Source: Corynebacterium meitnerae (GTDB taxonomy: Bacteria > Actinomycetota > Actinomycetes > Mycobacteriales > Mycobacteriaceae). From it: 64,000 bases of DNA. The stretch is from positions 1-64,000 of the forward strand of contig NZ_JAKMUS010000013.1 of the NCBI RefSeq assembly GCF_027570075.1, read 5' to 3'. The number at the start of each line of letters is the position of its first letter. Within the stretch, counting starts at the first letter, position 1. The notes under the pieces are model-generated. The model was not told the origin of the DNA. It ran no database searches and was given only the letters and a program-made list of their open reading frames with translations. Of this stretch, positions 37,979-46,793 are shown piece by piece. A program made the translations under genes and the position numbers.

Positions 37979-39991
37979 ATGACTTCCCCCACCATCACCA
38001 CTGAACTTGTGGCATTAGATGCAGACTGTGGCGCTGCACCACGCGATGTCATTGAGCACCTGGCTGCCCTCGTTTCCTCCGCAGGGCGTACTAGTTCACC
38101 TCAGGAGCTGGCTGATGCAGCGATTGCTCGCGAAGCTAAAGCAGGCACCGGTGTCAATGGTCGCGTGGCAATCCCTCACTGCCGCACTACCGCTGTCACC
38201 GAACCGACCTTGGCATTTACTCGCCTTTCTCGTCCCGTTGACTTTGCCGGTCCTGACGGGGATGCAGATCTTGTTTTCCTCATTGCCGCCCCGGAAGGCG
38301 GCGGGAAGGCACACCTCAAGATCCTGTCCAAGCTCGCCCGGGCACTTGTTCGTGGGGATTTCATCGATACTCTGCGCCAAGCTCGCACTCCGGAGGACGT
38401 CGTAGAAGCTGTCGATGAGGTGCTTGATGCGGGGGCGGCGAACGTCGATAAGCAGAAAAAGCGCATCGTCGCAGTGACTTCCTGTGCGACGGGCATCGCG
38501 CACACGTACATGGCAGCGGATGCACTCGAGCAGGCTGCGCGCGGCCGCAACGATGTTGAGCTGCGCGTCGAACCGCAAGGCTCATCGGGCGGTAACCCAG
38601 TTGACGCGGATTTCATTGCGCGCGCTGACGCCGTGATTTTCGCCCACGATGTGGCGATCCGCGATCCTAAGCGCTTCGCGGGCAAGCCCGTGGTGGACAG
38701 TCCTGTGAAACGTGGCATCAATGAGCCGAATGCGATGATCGATGAAGCGATCGCAGCTGCGGATAACCCGAACGCGCGCCGTGTTCCGGATGCGCAGGTC
38801 AACGCTGACACCACCACGCCTGGAACGAGCTGGCTCACGCGCATTCAGCAGGCCATCATGACCGGCGTTTCCTACATGGTGCCGTTCGTCGCGGCCGGCG
38901 GCCTGTTGCTTGCCCTCGGCTTCCTCGTCGGCGGCTACGACGTGGCCAACGGCTGGCAGGTCATTCCCGTCGAGTACTCCCCCACGAATCTGCCAAGCAA
39001 TGAAATGCTTATCGACGGCTCCCCCACCACCTTCGACCGCTCCGGCTGGCCCCTCTATCTCGGCGCCATCCTCTTTGCCATCGGGCAGATGGGGATGCAA
39101 TTCGTTGTGGCTGCCTTGTCTGGCTACATCGCCTACGGCCTTGCAGGACGCCCTGGCATTGCGCCAGGATTCATAGGCGGTGCTATCTCCGTCATGCTGG
39201 GCGCAGGTTTCATCGGCGGACTGGTCACCGGCGTGTTGGCTGGTGCGATTGCGTATTGGATTGGATCATGGTCCGTACCGCGCTGGCTGGCATCCCTTAT
39301 GCCAGTGGTGATCATTCCGTTGCTGGCATCACTTGGTGTCGGGCTGGTCATGTTCTTGTTGCTTGGGCGTCCACTGGGGGCGTTGATGACGAGCTTGCAA
39401 GGATGGCTCGACTCCATGACGGGGACCTCAGCGATCCTCCTGGGCATCATCATCGGCCTCATGATGTGCTTCGATCTCGGTGGCCCTGTGAACAAGGCAG
39501 CATATCTGTTTGGCACCGCCGGTTTGTCCGCTGGCACGGACGCAGCATTTGAAATCATGGCCGCGGTGATGATCTCCGGCATGGTCCCGCCTATTGCGCT
39601 GTCCATTGCTACGTTTCTGCGTTCTCAACTGTTCACCGTGGCGGAACAAGAAAATGGCAAATCAGCCTGGCTTCTGGGGTTGTCCTTTGTCTCTGAAGGC
39701 GCTATTCCCTTCGCTGCTGCAGATCCGTTCCGCGTCATCCCCTCCATGATGCTGGGTGGCGCTGCTGCCGGCGCTACCTCCATGGCTCTGGGGGTTGGCG
39801 CACGCGCACCACATGGTGGAATCTTTGTCATCTTCGCCTATGAGCCGTGGTGGGGCATGTTCATCGCCCTCGCCGTCGGCGTGTTGGTGAGCACCGTCGC
39901 TGTGCTGGCCGCCAAGCAGCTCTGGCGCAACAATGCCGCCGATGCCGTCGATGCCACAGACGCGCAAACCACCGCCCCTACCACTACCTAG
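37979..39991 (+). CDS. ptsF: PTS fructose-specific EIIABC component
   Basis: A 670-residue fused permease. The EIIA domain (about 1-150) has the phospho-accepting histidine H67 in VAIPHCRT. EIIB (about 160-260) has the phospho-cysteine C169 in VTSCATGIAHTYMAADALE. EIIC (about 280-650) has many hydrophobic segments and starts MTGVSYMVPFVAAGGLL. It imports fructose as fructose-1-phosphate, the substrate of FruK. Phosphate comes from EI through HPr (ptsH, next gene). Two 11-mer GCTTATCGACG copies lie in it (38443 and 39007). Confidence 0.95.
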   Translation: MTSPTITTELVALDADCGAAPRDVIEHLAALVSSAGRTSSPQELADAAIAREAKAGTGVNGRVAIPHCRTTAVTEPTLAFTRLSRPVDFAGPDGDADLVFLIAAPEGGGKAHLKILSKLARALVRGDFIDTLRQARTPEDVVEAVDEVLDAGAANVDKQKKRIVAVTSCATGIAHTYMAADALEQAARGRNDVELRVEPQGSSGGNPVDADFIARADAVIFAHDVAIRDPKRFAGKPVVDSPVKRGINEPNAMIDEAIAAADNPNARRVPDAQVNADTTTPGTSWLTRIQQAIMTGVSYMVPFVAAGGLLLALGFLVGGYDVANGWQVIPVEYSPTNLPSNEMLIDGSPTTFDRSGWPLYLGAILFAIGQMGMQFVVAALSGYIAYGLAGRPGIAPGFIGGAISVMLGAGFIGGLVTGVLAGAIAYWIGSWSVPRWLASLMPVVIIPLLASLGVGLVMFLLLGRPLGALMTSLQGWLDSMTGTSAILLGIIIGLMMCFDLGGPVNKAAYLFGTAGLSAGTDAAFEIMAAVMISGMVPPIALSIATFLRSQLFTVAEQENGKSAWLLGLSFVSEGAIPFAAADPFRVIPSMMLGGAAAGATSMALGVGARAPHGGIFVIFAYEPWWGMFIALAVGVLVSTVAVLAAKQLWRNNAADAVDATDAQTTAPTTT

Positions 39992-40055
39992 ACACAAGTT
40001 TCTCTACGATGGGACACCAGAACGGATTCCCCATCATCGTCGAAAGGACAACCAC

Positions 40056-40325
40056 ATGGCTTCCACCACCGTGACAGTTGGCTCCACCGTTGGGCTGCAC
40101 GCCCGCCCCGCCACCGTTATTGCTGAGGCAGCTGGTGGCTACGACGAAGACATCATCCTCACCCTCGTCGGCGGGGATGAAGGCGATGAAACCGACGCTG
40201 CCTCCGCGCTGATGATCATGGCCATGGGCGCCGAACACGGCGACGAGGTGACAGTCACGTCCGATAATGAGGAAGCCGTTAAAGAAATCGCTGGACTCAT
40301 CGCATCGAATCTTGACGACGAATAA
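40056..40325 (+). CDS. ptsH: Phosphocarrier protein HPr
   Basis: An 89-residue PTS carrier. The phosphorylated histidine is H15 in TVGLHARPATV. Residues around 46-53 read SALMIMAM, and the regulatory serine of low-GC Gram-positive HPr is not clearly present in the usual context. GAAAGGA precedes the ATG. It closes the fructose PTS cluster 64 bases after ptsF. EI (ptsI), needed to phosphorylate it, is not in this window. Confidence 0.95.
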   Translation: MASTTVTVGSTVGLHARPATVIAEAAGGYDEDIILTLVGGDEGDETDAASALMIMAMGAEHGDEVTVTSDNEEAVKEIAGLIASNLDDE

Positions 40326-40358
40326 CCACCCACTCTCATTAGCCTTTTGGGCACACCA

Positions 40359-40381
40359 AATAGCCGGACGAGCCGGCTATT
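40359..40381. terminator. Bidirectional terminator after ptsH
   Basis: A perfect nine-base stem AATAGCCGG (40359-40367) / CCGGCTATT (40373-40381) with a five-base loop lies between convergent ptsH and HNH genes. T-runs are short on both sides. Confidence 0.6.
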
Positions 40382-40396
40382 AGATGAGGTGGTGGG

Positions 40397-41488
40397 CTAT
40401 CTGCCGTACAGCAGTGTCATCGCCCCGAATGGGTGGACGGTGTTGGGCACCAGGTATCCGTTCGGTGATCTCCACATCGGTGTTCCCCGGATGTTTTCCA
40501 CCCGCCCGTGGTGGGGCTTGGAAGGGTCATCGTCGTTGGTGCGGTTGTGGTACCTGCACAGCATCGCCAGGTTATCCATATTGGTTAACCCACCCTTGGA
40601 CCAGGCTTTGATGTGGTGGACCTCGCAGTTATCGGCTGCATGCCTACAATCCGGCACAGGACACGTCGGCATCGTGGCACGTGCCAGGTCGCGTTGTTTC
40701 TGGTTGGCGAAGCGCTGCGTGTCGTACAGGTTAACCGGGCCTTCCTGCGGGTGAAACATCGCTACTTCTAGGACGTCCCCAAAATTCTGGGCCAAAAACT
40801 CCGCACCAGTCATCGTCGTGCCATCAGTCAGCCCCAGGATGACTTCGTCCCCGTCACCACCCATGATTGTGATGTGTTCCTCCAGTGGGATGAGGATCAA
40901 GGGGCGGGGCACTGCAGGAGCGATTCGGGTTGGGGTCTCGTCTTCAGCGTCGGGGCGAAGACCCAGGAGGCGCATGAGTTTTTCGTACATCTGCGGGCCG
41001 GCGGGGCCGTCTTTGAGGTCTTGGCGTAGTGCGTATTCGATGGCTGCCATGTCTCGTTCTGGACCCATGACGTTCATCGGGCGGGACTCGTCACGGGAGC
41101 GACCAAACCCAACTGATGATTCCGGAGCTGGCTTGTCCACCTCGGGCACGATGTCTTTGGAACGGCGCTTGAGCGTCTCGTAATTCCCCGGGATGGACAG
41201 AAGGGCAAGGCGGAGGTCCCACTTCTCGTTGGGGTCGGTGACCCCAACGAGGCGGCCCTCGATGTAGGCCAGCTGATCCATGGACTTCTTCGTCGAGCGC
41301 GCGATCTTGATGGCGTTGGCTTGCTTACGGGTGAACTTGGTCTTGCCGTAGAAGGCCTTGTGGACTTTTACTAATTCGCGAACACGGGCAGGGCTGCAGC
41401 CAGCATCGAGGAGTACCTGGGCATCAAAGTCTGCCAGGGCCTCGATCGGGTTGGTTAAACCCGCCACCAGTGATCCGAATACGTTCAT
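40397..41488 (-). CDS. HNH endonuclease, DUF222/13E12-type
   Basis: A 363-residue protein with an N-terminal helical region (DUF222-like) and a C-terminal HNH nuclease domain. The latter contains CPVPDCRHAADNCEVHHIKAW and NLAMLCRYHN (catalytic His-His and the distal His; first part CPVPDCRHAADNCEVHH). Such proteins occur in many copies in actinobacterial genomes and are often tied to mobile or repeated loci; their function is not settled. ATG 41488 follows a TAGCGT hexamer by seven bases; the open frame further upstream crosses a palindrome and reads like non-coding DNA. It is not part of a visible mobile element. Confidence 0.8.
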   Translation of the reverse strand: MNVFGSLVAGLTNPIEALADFDAQVLLDAGCSPARVRELVKVHKAFYGKTKFTRKQANAIKIARSTKKSMDQLAYIEGRLVGVTDPNEKWDLRLALLSIPGNYETLKRRSKDIVPEVDKPAPESSVGFGRSRDESRPMNVMGPERDMAAIEYALRQDLKDGPAGPQMYEKLMRLLGLRPDAEDETPTRIAPAVPRPLILIPLEEHITIMGGDGDEVILGLTDGTTMTGAEFLAQNFGDVLEVAMFHPQEGPVNLYDTQRFANQKQRDLARATMPTCPVPDCRHAADNCEVHHIKAWSKGGLTNMDNLAMLCRYHNRTNDDDPSKPHHGRVENIRGTPMWRSPNGYLVPNTVHPFGAMTLLYGR

Positions 41489-41495
41489 GCCGGCA

Positions 41496-41501
41496 ACGCT
41501 A
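41496..41501 (-). promoter_or_regulatory. -10 hexamer TAGCGT for the HNH gene
   Basis: On the minus strand TAGCGT is followed by seven bases and then ATG 41488. The palindrome at 41540-41570 lies at about -52 to -82 from the start. Confidence 0.45.
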
Positions 41502-41539
41502 AACGCAAACGCAACAACGCGCGAACAGGGCCCCAAAAA

Positions 41540-41570
41540 CCTGTGGATAACCCAAAAATCTATCCACAGG
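41540..41570. repeat. Palindrome with paired DnaA-like boxes
   Basis: CCTGTGGATA (41540-41549) and TATCCACAGG (41561-41570) form a perfect ten-base inverted repeat. On the minus strand the left arm reads TTATCCACA (41550-41542), the DnaA-box consensus. The right arm CTATCCACA (41560-41568) has one mismatch. It lies upstream of the HNH gene in a 203-base gap that also holds A-rich tracts. Confidence 0.6.
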
Positions 41571-41691
41571 GTGCACGGGCTCAAGCCCGCGCAGGAAGCG
41601 GAGGACCAGCAGAAACAGGCCGGTTCCACAAAAACCCAAAAAAGTTTTAGGCACTTACCGCGGAATCAAACCGGTGGCGAATAACAAGCGT

Positions 41692-43017
41692 CTAGTTGCG
41701 CGGCACCTCAAGCTCTTGTGGCTCCTGCTCAGGCAGCAAGTGGCCCTCACCGATCGTGCGGTATGCCCACTGCATGACCGGGTAGAGCACGATGATTCCG
41801 ATGGAACCCAGCGCGATGCCCTCCAGGGTCACGTTGCCGACCTCGAAGGTGAGGTTGCCAATACCGACGATGAGGGCGACAGCAGCGGTGGTCAGGTTGA
41901 TCGGGTTGGAGAAGTCAACCTTGTTGTCCTGCCAGATGCGCACGCCAAGCATGCCGATAAGACCGTAGAGCACCAAGCATGCGCCGCCCAGGACGCCTGC
42001 GGGAATGGTGAAGATGAGTGCACCGAACTTCGGGATGAACGCCAGCATGATGGCAAAGGCAGCAGCAACCCAGTAGGCGGCGGTGGAGTACACGCGGGTA
42101 GCGGCCATGACACCGATGTTTTCCGCATACGTGGTTGTACCGGAACCACCGAAGCCGCCGGCGAGGGTGGTTGCCAGGCCGTCACCGATCAGGGCTGGGC
42201 CAGCTAGGTCATCCAAGTCACGCTGGGTCATCTCCGCAACCGCTTTCACGTGCCCCACGTTTTCAGCGATGAGGACGACGAGTACCGGCAACGTCACCAA
42301 GATGGCCGACAGGTGGAATTCCGGGGTGTGGAACTGCGGCAGGCCAATCCACGGTGCAGCGGCGATGGTGTCACCTGCGTCCTCGGCAAGATTGCCAGTC
42401 AATGCCGCAAAGACCCAGCCAGTGACCACGCCGATGAGGATGGACAGGCGCGACGCCATGCCGCGGAAACATGCCGTAGCTACGAGGATGGCAAACAGCG
42501 TGACCAAACCAACGACCGGCTGAGTCTGGGTGTTCGCCACAGCGGTCGGAGCCAAGTTCAGACCGATCAAAGCCACGATGGCACCGGTGACCACTGGCGG
42601 CATCACCGCATCAATGACACGCTTGCCCGCCCACGAGACGATCAAACCAACAGCGACAAGAGCCAGGCCCGTCACCAGGATTCCACCGAGCTGCGCACCG
42701 ATGCCGTGCTGCTGCGAAGCAGTCAACGGAGCGATGAACGCAAAGGAAGAACCGAGGTAGCTAGGCAGGCGGTTCCGCGTCAGCAGTAGGAAGATGATGG
42801 TGCCCAAACCCGAAAACAGCAGGGTCGTGTTGACGGGGAAGCCCGTCAACGTGGGCACGAGCAACGTGGCACCGAACATGGCCACCACGTGCTGCATGCC
42901 AATACCAACAGTGCGCGACCAACTTAGCCGCTCATCAGGGGCAACAACGCCACCTGGCTTGATGTGTTTACCGTCGCCGTGGAGAGTCCACGAAATACCT
43001 TTAGAAAATGAGCTCAC
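41692..43017 (-). CDS. uraA: Uracil/xanthine permease (NCS2 family)
   Basis: A 441-residue nucleobase:cation symporter-2 protein with about 12-14 hydrophobic segments. Family-typical stretches are VAMFGATLLVPTLTGFPVNTTLLFSG at the N-terminus (first part VAMFGATLLVPTLTGFPV), PSYLGSSFAFIAPL, and GFGGSGTTTYAENIGVMAATRV in the core (NENIG/AENIG-type motif). Uracil is the likeliest substrate by resemblance to UraA/PyrP. GTG 43017 lies three bases after the hflX stop. It follows a TAATTT hexamer by seven bases, so it may have its own promoter within the hflX end. Confidence 0.85.
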   Translation of the reverse strand: MSSFSKGISWTLHGDGKHIKPGGVVAPDERLSWSRTVGIGMQHVVAMFGATLLVPTLTGFPVNTTLLFSGLGTIIFLLLTRNRLPSYLGSSFAFIAPLTASQQHGIGAQLGGILVTGLALVAVGLIVSWAGKRVIDAVMPPVVTGAIVALIGLNLAPTAVANTQTQPVVGLVTLFAILVATACFRGMASRLSILIGVVTGWVFAALTGNLAEDAGDTIAAAPWIGLPQFHTPEFHLSAILVTLPVLVVLIAENVGHVKAVAEMTQRDLDDLAGPALIGDGLATTLAGGFGGSGTTTYAENIGVMAATRVYSTAAYWVAAAFAIMLAFIPKFGALIFTIPAGVLGGACLVLYGLIGMLGVRIWQDNKVDFSNPINLTTAAVALIVGIGNLTFEVGNVTLEGIALGSIGIIVLYPVMQWAYRTIGEGHLLPEQEPQELEVPRN

Positions 43018-43020
43018 CAG

Positions 43021-44589
43021 CTAGAAATTAGCACCGGTGTCGTCCACAGAAAATTCTGCGTACTGGTGGGCGAGGATGCGGGGTAGGCGGACGTCGATAA
43101 GCGTGCCTTGTTCCTTGTATTCCTCGGAGAGCACTGTGCCTTCTTCGTGGAGACGCGACACGATGTCTCCGCGCGTGTACGGGATGAGCAGCGTGACATG
43201 CGCATCGAGGGTGTTCAAGAACATCTCAATGCGGCCTTCGAGTTCCCCGATGCCCTCGCCCGTGTGCGCGGACACGAACACGACCGGGTGCTTCGAATCC
43301 GCAAAAGCGTGACGCAGCTCAGCCAAGATCACCGGGTCCGCCTGGTCGATCTTGTTCACCACGACAATCTCCGGCGGGATGTCCTCCCCTGTGTCCCGGG
43401 TGATCTCTGCCAGGACCTCGTTGACCGCCTTGATCTGCTTCAACGGGAAGGGGTCAGAGCCATCGACGACGTGCAGCATCAAATCCGCGCCGGCGACTTC
43501 TTCCAGCGTGGACTTGAACGCCTCGACCAACTGCGTGGGCAGGTGACGCACAAAGCCCACCGTGTCGGTGAGCACCACCGTGCGGCCATCAGCCAGTTCC
43601 GCGCGACGCGTCGACGGGTCGAGGGTGGCAAACAACGCGTCCTCCACCAGCACGCCCGCGTTTGTCATCGCATTGATCAGTGAGGACTTGCCGGCGTTGG
43701 TGTAGCCAGCGATAGCGATCTTCGGGATCGTGGAGCGCTGCCGTTGCGCGCGTTTAATATCGCGGGCGGTTTTCATGCCCGCCAGCTCACGACGCAGCTT
43801 AGCCATCTCCGTGCGCAGGCGGCGGCGATCCGCCTCAATCCGGGTCTCACCCGGACCACGCAGACCCACACCACCGTTGGAGCCCGCGCGGCCACCGGCC
43901 TGGCGCGACAGGTTGCCACCCCAACCACGGGTACGCGTATACAGGTATTCCATCTGCGCGAGGCTGACCTGCGCTTTACCTTCCTTGGACTTCGCGTGCT
44001 GTGCGAAGATGTCCAGGATGAGCATGGTCCGGTCAATCACCTTAACCTTGAGCGCTTCCTCCAGCGCGACCATCTGACCGGGCGAGAGCTCACCGTCACA
44101 CACCACCGTGTCGGCGCCAGTCGCCTGCACGATATCGCGCAGCTCGCTCACCTTGCCCGAACCAATGTAGGTGCCCGGGTCCGGCTTATCGCGCTTCTGG
44201 TAGAGCATCTCCACCACTTCCGCGCCCGCAGTTTCAGCGAGTGCGGCGAGCTCATTCATGTTCGCCGCAACCTCAGCTGTGGTCCCCTCAGTCCACATGC
44301 CCACCAGGATGACCTGCTCCAGGCGGAGCTTGCGGTACTCAACCTCGTAGATGTCCTCGTGGTCTTCGGAGCGGATCTCCGTATCGCGGATGACGCGACG
44401 GAAAGAATTGCGCTCCGCTAGGTCGAGGGAGCCGACGGTGGGGGTGTCGAAGGTTTCGTCGACAAGTGCATCTGCCGCATCGCGCGAGGGAGGCTTGTGA
44501 TCACGAAACGCTTCCGCCAACAGTTCATCGTGGCTCGTCTGCTCGGCCGCAGCCGAGGAGGAAGAAGAAGAAGAAAAGGATTGTGCCAT
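43021..44589 (-). CDS. hflX: Ribosome-associated GTPase HflX
   Basis: A 522-residue GTPase that binds the 50S subunit and splits or rescues stalled ribosomes. The HflX N-terminal domain (about 70-280, with DPGTYIGSGKVSELRD) is followed by the glycine-rich linker GGRAGSNGGVGLRGPGE. The G domain has IAGYTNAGKSSLIN (G1), LTDTVGFVRHLP (G3), VVNKIDQAD (G4) and FVSAHTGEG (G5). The N-terminus carries a run of serines ([13 protein letters not shown]) encoded by an AGA/AAG-like purine tract on the other strand. An 11-mer copy lies at 43092. Confidence 0.93.
   Translation of the reverse strand: MAQSFSSSSSSSAAAEQTSHDELLAEAFRDHKPPSRDAADALVDETFDTPTVGSLDLAERNSFRRVIRDTEIRSEDHEDIYEVEYRKLRLEQVILVGMWTEGTTAEVAANMNELAALAETAGAEVVEMLYQKRDKPDPGTYIGSGKVSELRDIVQATGADTVVCDGELSPGQMVALEEALKVKVIDRTMLILDIFAQHAKSKEGKAQVSLAQMEYLYTRTRGWGGNLSRQAGGRAGSNGGVGLRGPGETRIEADRRRLRTEMAKLRRELAGMKTARDIKRAQRQRSTIPKIAIAGYTNAGKSSLINAMTNAGVLVEDALFATLDPSTRRAELADGRTVVLTDTVGFVRHLPTQLVEAFKSTLEEVAGADLMLHVVDGSDPFPLKQIKAVNEVLAEITRDTGEDIPPEIVVVNKIDQADPVILAELRHAFADSKHPVVFVSAHTGEGIGELEGRIEMFLNTLDAHVTLLIPYTRGDIVSRLHEEGTVLSEEYKEQGTLIDVRLPRILAHQYAEFSVDDTGANF
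43025..43030 (-). promoter_or_regulatory. -10 hexamer TAATTT for uraA inside hflX
   Basis: On the minus strand TAATTT, in the last codons of hflX, is followed by seven bases and then the uraA GTG at 43017. Confidence 0.45.
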
Positions 44590-44665
44590 TGAGTCCTCAT
44601 TGTCTCATGGTGGACACAAGCAACCAAACGTGTCGCCGGATTGTTCCCTTGCCACACTGCAACGC

Positions 44666-44671
44666 TAAAGT
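44666..44671 (+). promoter_or_regulatory. -10 hexamer TAAAGT
   Basis: TAAAGT is followed by seven bases and then ATG 44679 of the Gly/Cys-tailed protein, suggesting a leaderless message. Confidence 0.5.
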
Positions 44672-44678
44672 CAGGCCT

Positions 44679-45452
44679 ATGAGCGACACGATCACGAAAG
44701 ATCTTTCCAGCATTGGCATGAACTTCACGCGTTGGCAGGATGCGGTGGAAGCTGCCATCGCATCGAACCAGCTGGAGGTGACCGGTGAGGTCCGCGGCGG
44801 GCAGTTGATTCAGTTCGCAGATCCGTCCGGCGCGCAGCTGAACATCCTGGCTGTGGAGCCATTCGCCACCTTCGCCGGGTTTGCGTCAACCACGCGCAGC
44901 TATGCGCACGTGAGCATGGTCAATGACGTGGTTGGCTTCTGCGAGATCGTCGATCCGATGGGCAATGTCATCACCTCGGTCACCGCGAACATCGCGCAGG
45001 GCCCTTTGCTTGTCGACGAAGCCACCCTCCAATGGCAAGAAATGGGCTTCACCGCCCTCGGCGTGGAGGTGCAGCACTATGCAAGCGTGGATGATTACCT
45101 GTCCGCTACTGGTGAGACCCTGGGCACGATCGTGTCTGAGGGCGCTGAGATCGTCGCCGGTGGCAAGCCCGCCACCCCGGATGCTGCGGCGCGTTTCTCC
45201 GCCCGAGTGTTGGAGGCAGAGCTGCGCACCAATGCTCTGACCGGTGAGCGTTTCATCCACCTGTCCGTGGATGGCGCATTCCCCTTCGATGTTGTTGTCC
45301 CCGCCGACGCGTTCGGCGGCGAGCTGCCAGAGCGCAATTCCGTGGTCGCTGGCACTGCTGTTCTGGCGGCCTCTGTCGCGATGGCAGCCGGCTGCGGTGG
45401 CGGTGGCGGCTGTGGTGGAGGCGGCGGAAGCTGTGGCTGCGGCGGCCACTAG
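44679..45452 (+). CDS. Unrecognised protein with Gly/Cys-rich C-terminal tail
   Basis: A 257-residue protein I do not recognise. Residues 1-215 look like a soluble alpha/beta protein with two similar-sounding segments, FADPSGAQLNILAVEPFATFAG and FCEIVDPMGNVITSVTANIA (the first shortened: FADPSGAQLNILAV). A short hydrophobic stretch (about 217-235, SVVAGTAVLAASVAMAAG) is followed by a tail of glycine and cysteine ending CGCGGH, with five cysteines in about 22 residues and a terminal histidine. Such tails may bind metal or anchor the protein, but this is inference. It is divergent from hflX and nine bases before the next gene, probably one operon. Confidence 0.7.
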   Translation: MSDTITKDLSSIGMNFTRWQDAVEAAIASNQLEVTGEVRGGQLIQFADPSGAQLNILAVEPFATFAGFASTTRSYAHVSMVNDVVGFCEIVDPMGNVITSVTANIAQGPLLVDEATLQWQEMGFTALGVEVQHYASVDDYLSATGETLGTIVSEGAEIVAGGKPATPDAAARFSARVLEAELRTNALTGERFIHLSVDGAFPFDVVVPADAFGGELPERNSVVAGTAVLAASVAMAAGCGGGGGCGGGGGSCGCGGH

Positions 45453-45461
45453 GAGCACGAC

Positions 45462-45971
45462 ATGACCGGCAACAACCGCAACCGCGAGGCGGCCATTTGG
45501 CTGACGCTCGCGATGGTTGTTGCCATTTTGCTGGCTACCCGCCTGGGGCTACCGGGCCTTGTTTTGGGCATTGTGCTGGCTGCTGTCGCGTTCGTGGGAT
45601 TCCGTAATTCCACTGTGGACCCGGAGATTGAAGCACTCAAAGCGTCTCTCAGTGTCGCGCGAGACGACATCCGGGAAATCATCGACTGGTACGACGATTT
45701 TGTCACCGGCGCCACCCTCGACGCCCTCGAGCAGCGCACGATCACCTACCGAGCACTCGCCCTTCCCAATAGCGACATCCCGGAGATCGAGGATTTCCAG
45801 CTCCGCCTCGACTCATCCCGTCGCTTTCTCGCCCGCGTGGAGACACATTTGCTTCACGACGATCTCTCGCGCCACGAACTAGAAAAACTCATCACCATCG
45901 CCGACCAGCGTGCTAGTGAACTAGCTATCGCTTGGTCAGATGCCCGGCGCGCTGCCCGCGACGCTGACTAA
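45462..45971 (+). CDS. Small membrane protein of unknown function
   Basis: A 169-residue protein with two hydrophobic helices at the N-terminus (about 10-46, [19 protein letters not shown] then a second helix to FVGF). A helical, acidic cytosolic domain (about 55-169) follows. I do not recognise the family. The ATG has AGGAG upstream and follows the Gly/Cys-tailed protein by nine bases. Its last 36 bases overlap the end of dapF on the other strand. Confidence 0.7.
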   Translation: MTGNNRNREAAIWLTLAMVVAILLATRLGLPGLVLGIVLAAVAFVGFRNSTVDPEIEALKASLSVARDDIREIIDWYDDFVTGATLDALEQRTITYRALALPNSDIPEIEDFQLRLDSSRRFLARVETHLLHDDLSRHELEKLITIADQRASELAIAWSDARRAARDAD

Positions 45972-46793
45972 ATCCACCTCGCCGCGCGCGACTATGACGG
46001 ACGGGCCTGTCATGGTGGCTTCATCCCCGTTAATCGCAACTGTCACAGCACCGCCCGGGACGTTAACGGTGACAGTGCCGTTTTCAATGCCTGCATCCGC
46101 GAGCGCCGCGCGTGCTGCTGCCACAGTGCCCGTGCCGCAGGAGCGGGTCTCCCCTACGCCGCGTTCCCAGACGCGCATGTGCACCGCGCCGTCGTGAAGC
46201 TCGGTGAGGAGCTCCACGTTGACGCCGTCTGGGAAGAACTCGGCGTCAAACACTGGCCGCGTGAACTCCTTGGCGGCAAGCTGATCGGGGGTCATCCCCG
46301 GAATGACGCACGCCAGGTGTGGGTTACCCACATCCACGCCCAGGCCAGCGAAGGAGAACTCCCCCATGCGCGCGGTGGAGACACCGGTGACCTCAACGCG
46401 CCCCATGCCCACTTCGACCACGGCGTGCGATGGCGTGAACTCGTGGATGGTCACGTGCTTGATCCCGGCGCGGGTATCTACTTCAAACTCAGTGCGGTCT
46501 TCCAGGCCGAATGCAGCGAGCACGTGAGCAAAGACGCGGATACCGTTGCCACACATCTCGGCGATGGAGCCGTCCGCGTTGCGGTAGTCCATGAACCAGC
46601 GGTCGTTCACCCGAGCAACACGGAGGAAGCCGTCCGCACCAATTCCGGAGCGTCGGTCGCAGAGCGCGGCAACGAGGTCAGCGGTGAACACGCCGCGTTG
46701 TTCAAGTGCATCGTCAGTATCGATGACTACGACAAAGTCGTTTTCAGTCCCGTGCGCTTTGATGAACGCCAGGGTCCCTGTGCTATTACTCAC
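45936..46793 (-). CDS. dapF: Diaminopimelate epimerase
   Basis: A 285-residue cofactor-independent epimerase converting LL- to meso-diaminopimelate for lysine and peptidoglycan. The two catalytic cysteines are in [13 protein letters not shown] and [27 protein letters not shown] is the N-terminal substrate motif. The GTG start overlaps the miaA stop (GTGA), implying coupling. The order hflX-dapF-miaA is widely conserved in actinobacteria; here two extra genes sit between hflX and dapF. Confidence 0.95.
   Translation of the reverse strand: MSNSTGTLAFIKAHGTENDFVVVIDTDDALEQRGVFTADLVAALCDRRSGIGADGFLRVARVNDRWFMDYRNADGSIAEMCGNGIRVFAHVLAAFGLEDRTEFEVDTRAGIKHVTIHEFTPSHAVVEVGMGRVEVTGVSTARMGEFSFAGLGVDVGNPHLACVIPGMTPDQLAAKEFTRPVFDAEFFPDGVNVELLTELHDGAVHMRVWERGVGETRSCGTGTVAAARAALADAGIENGTVTVNVPGGAVTVAINGDEATMTGPSVIVARGEVDLVSVAGSAPGI

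Noticed and set aside
40397..41570. HNH nuclease as part of a mobile element or defence island
   Set aside because: There are no inverted terminal repeats, target duplications, integrase or partner defence genes nearby; the flanks are conserved core genes.
44520..44589. Purine tract GAAGAAGAAG as a regulatory repeat
   Set aside because: It lies in hflX and simply encodes a serine run on the minus strand.
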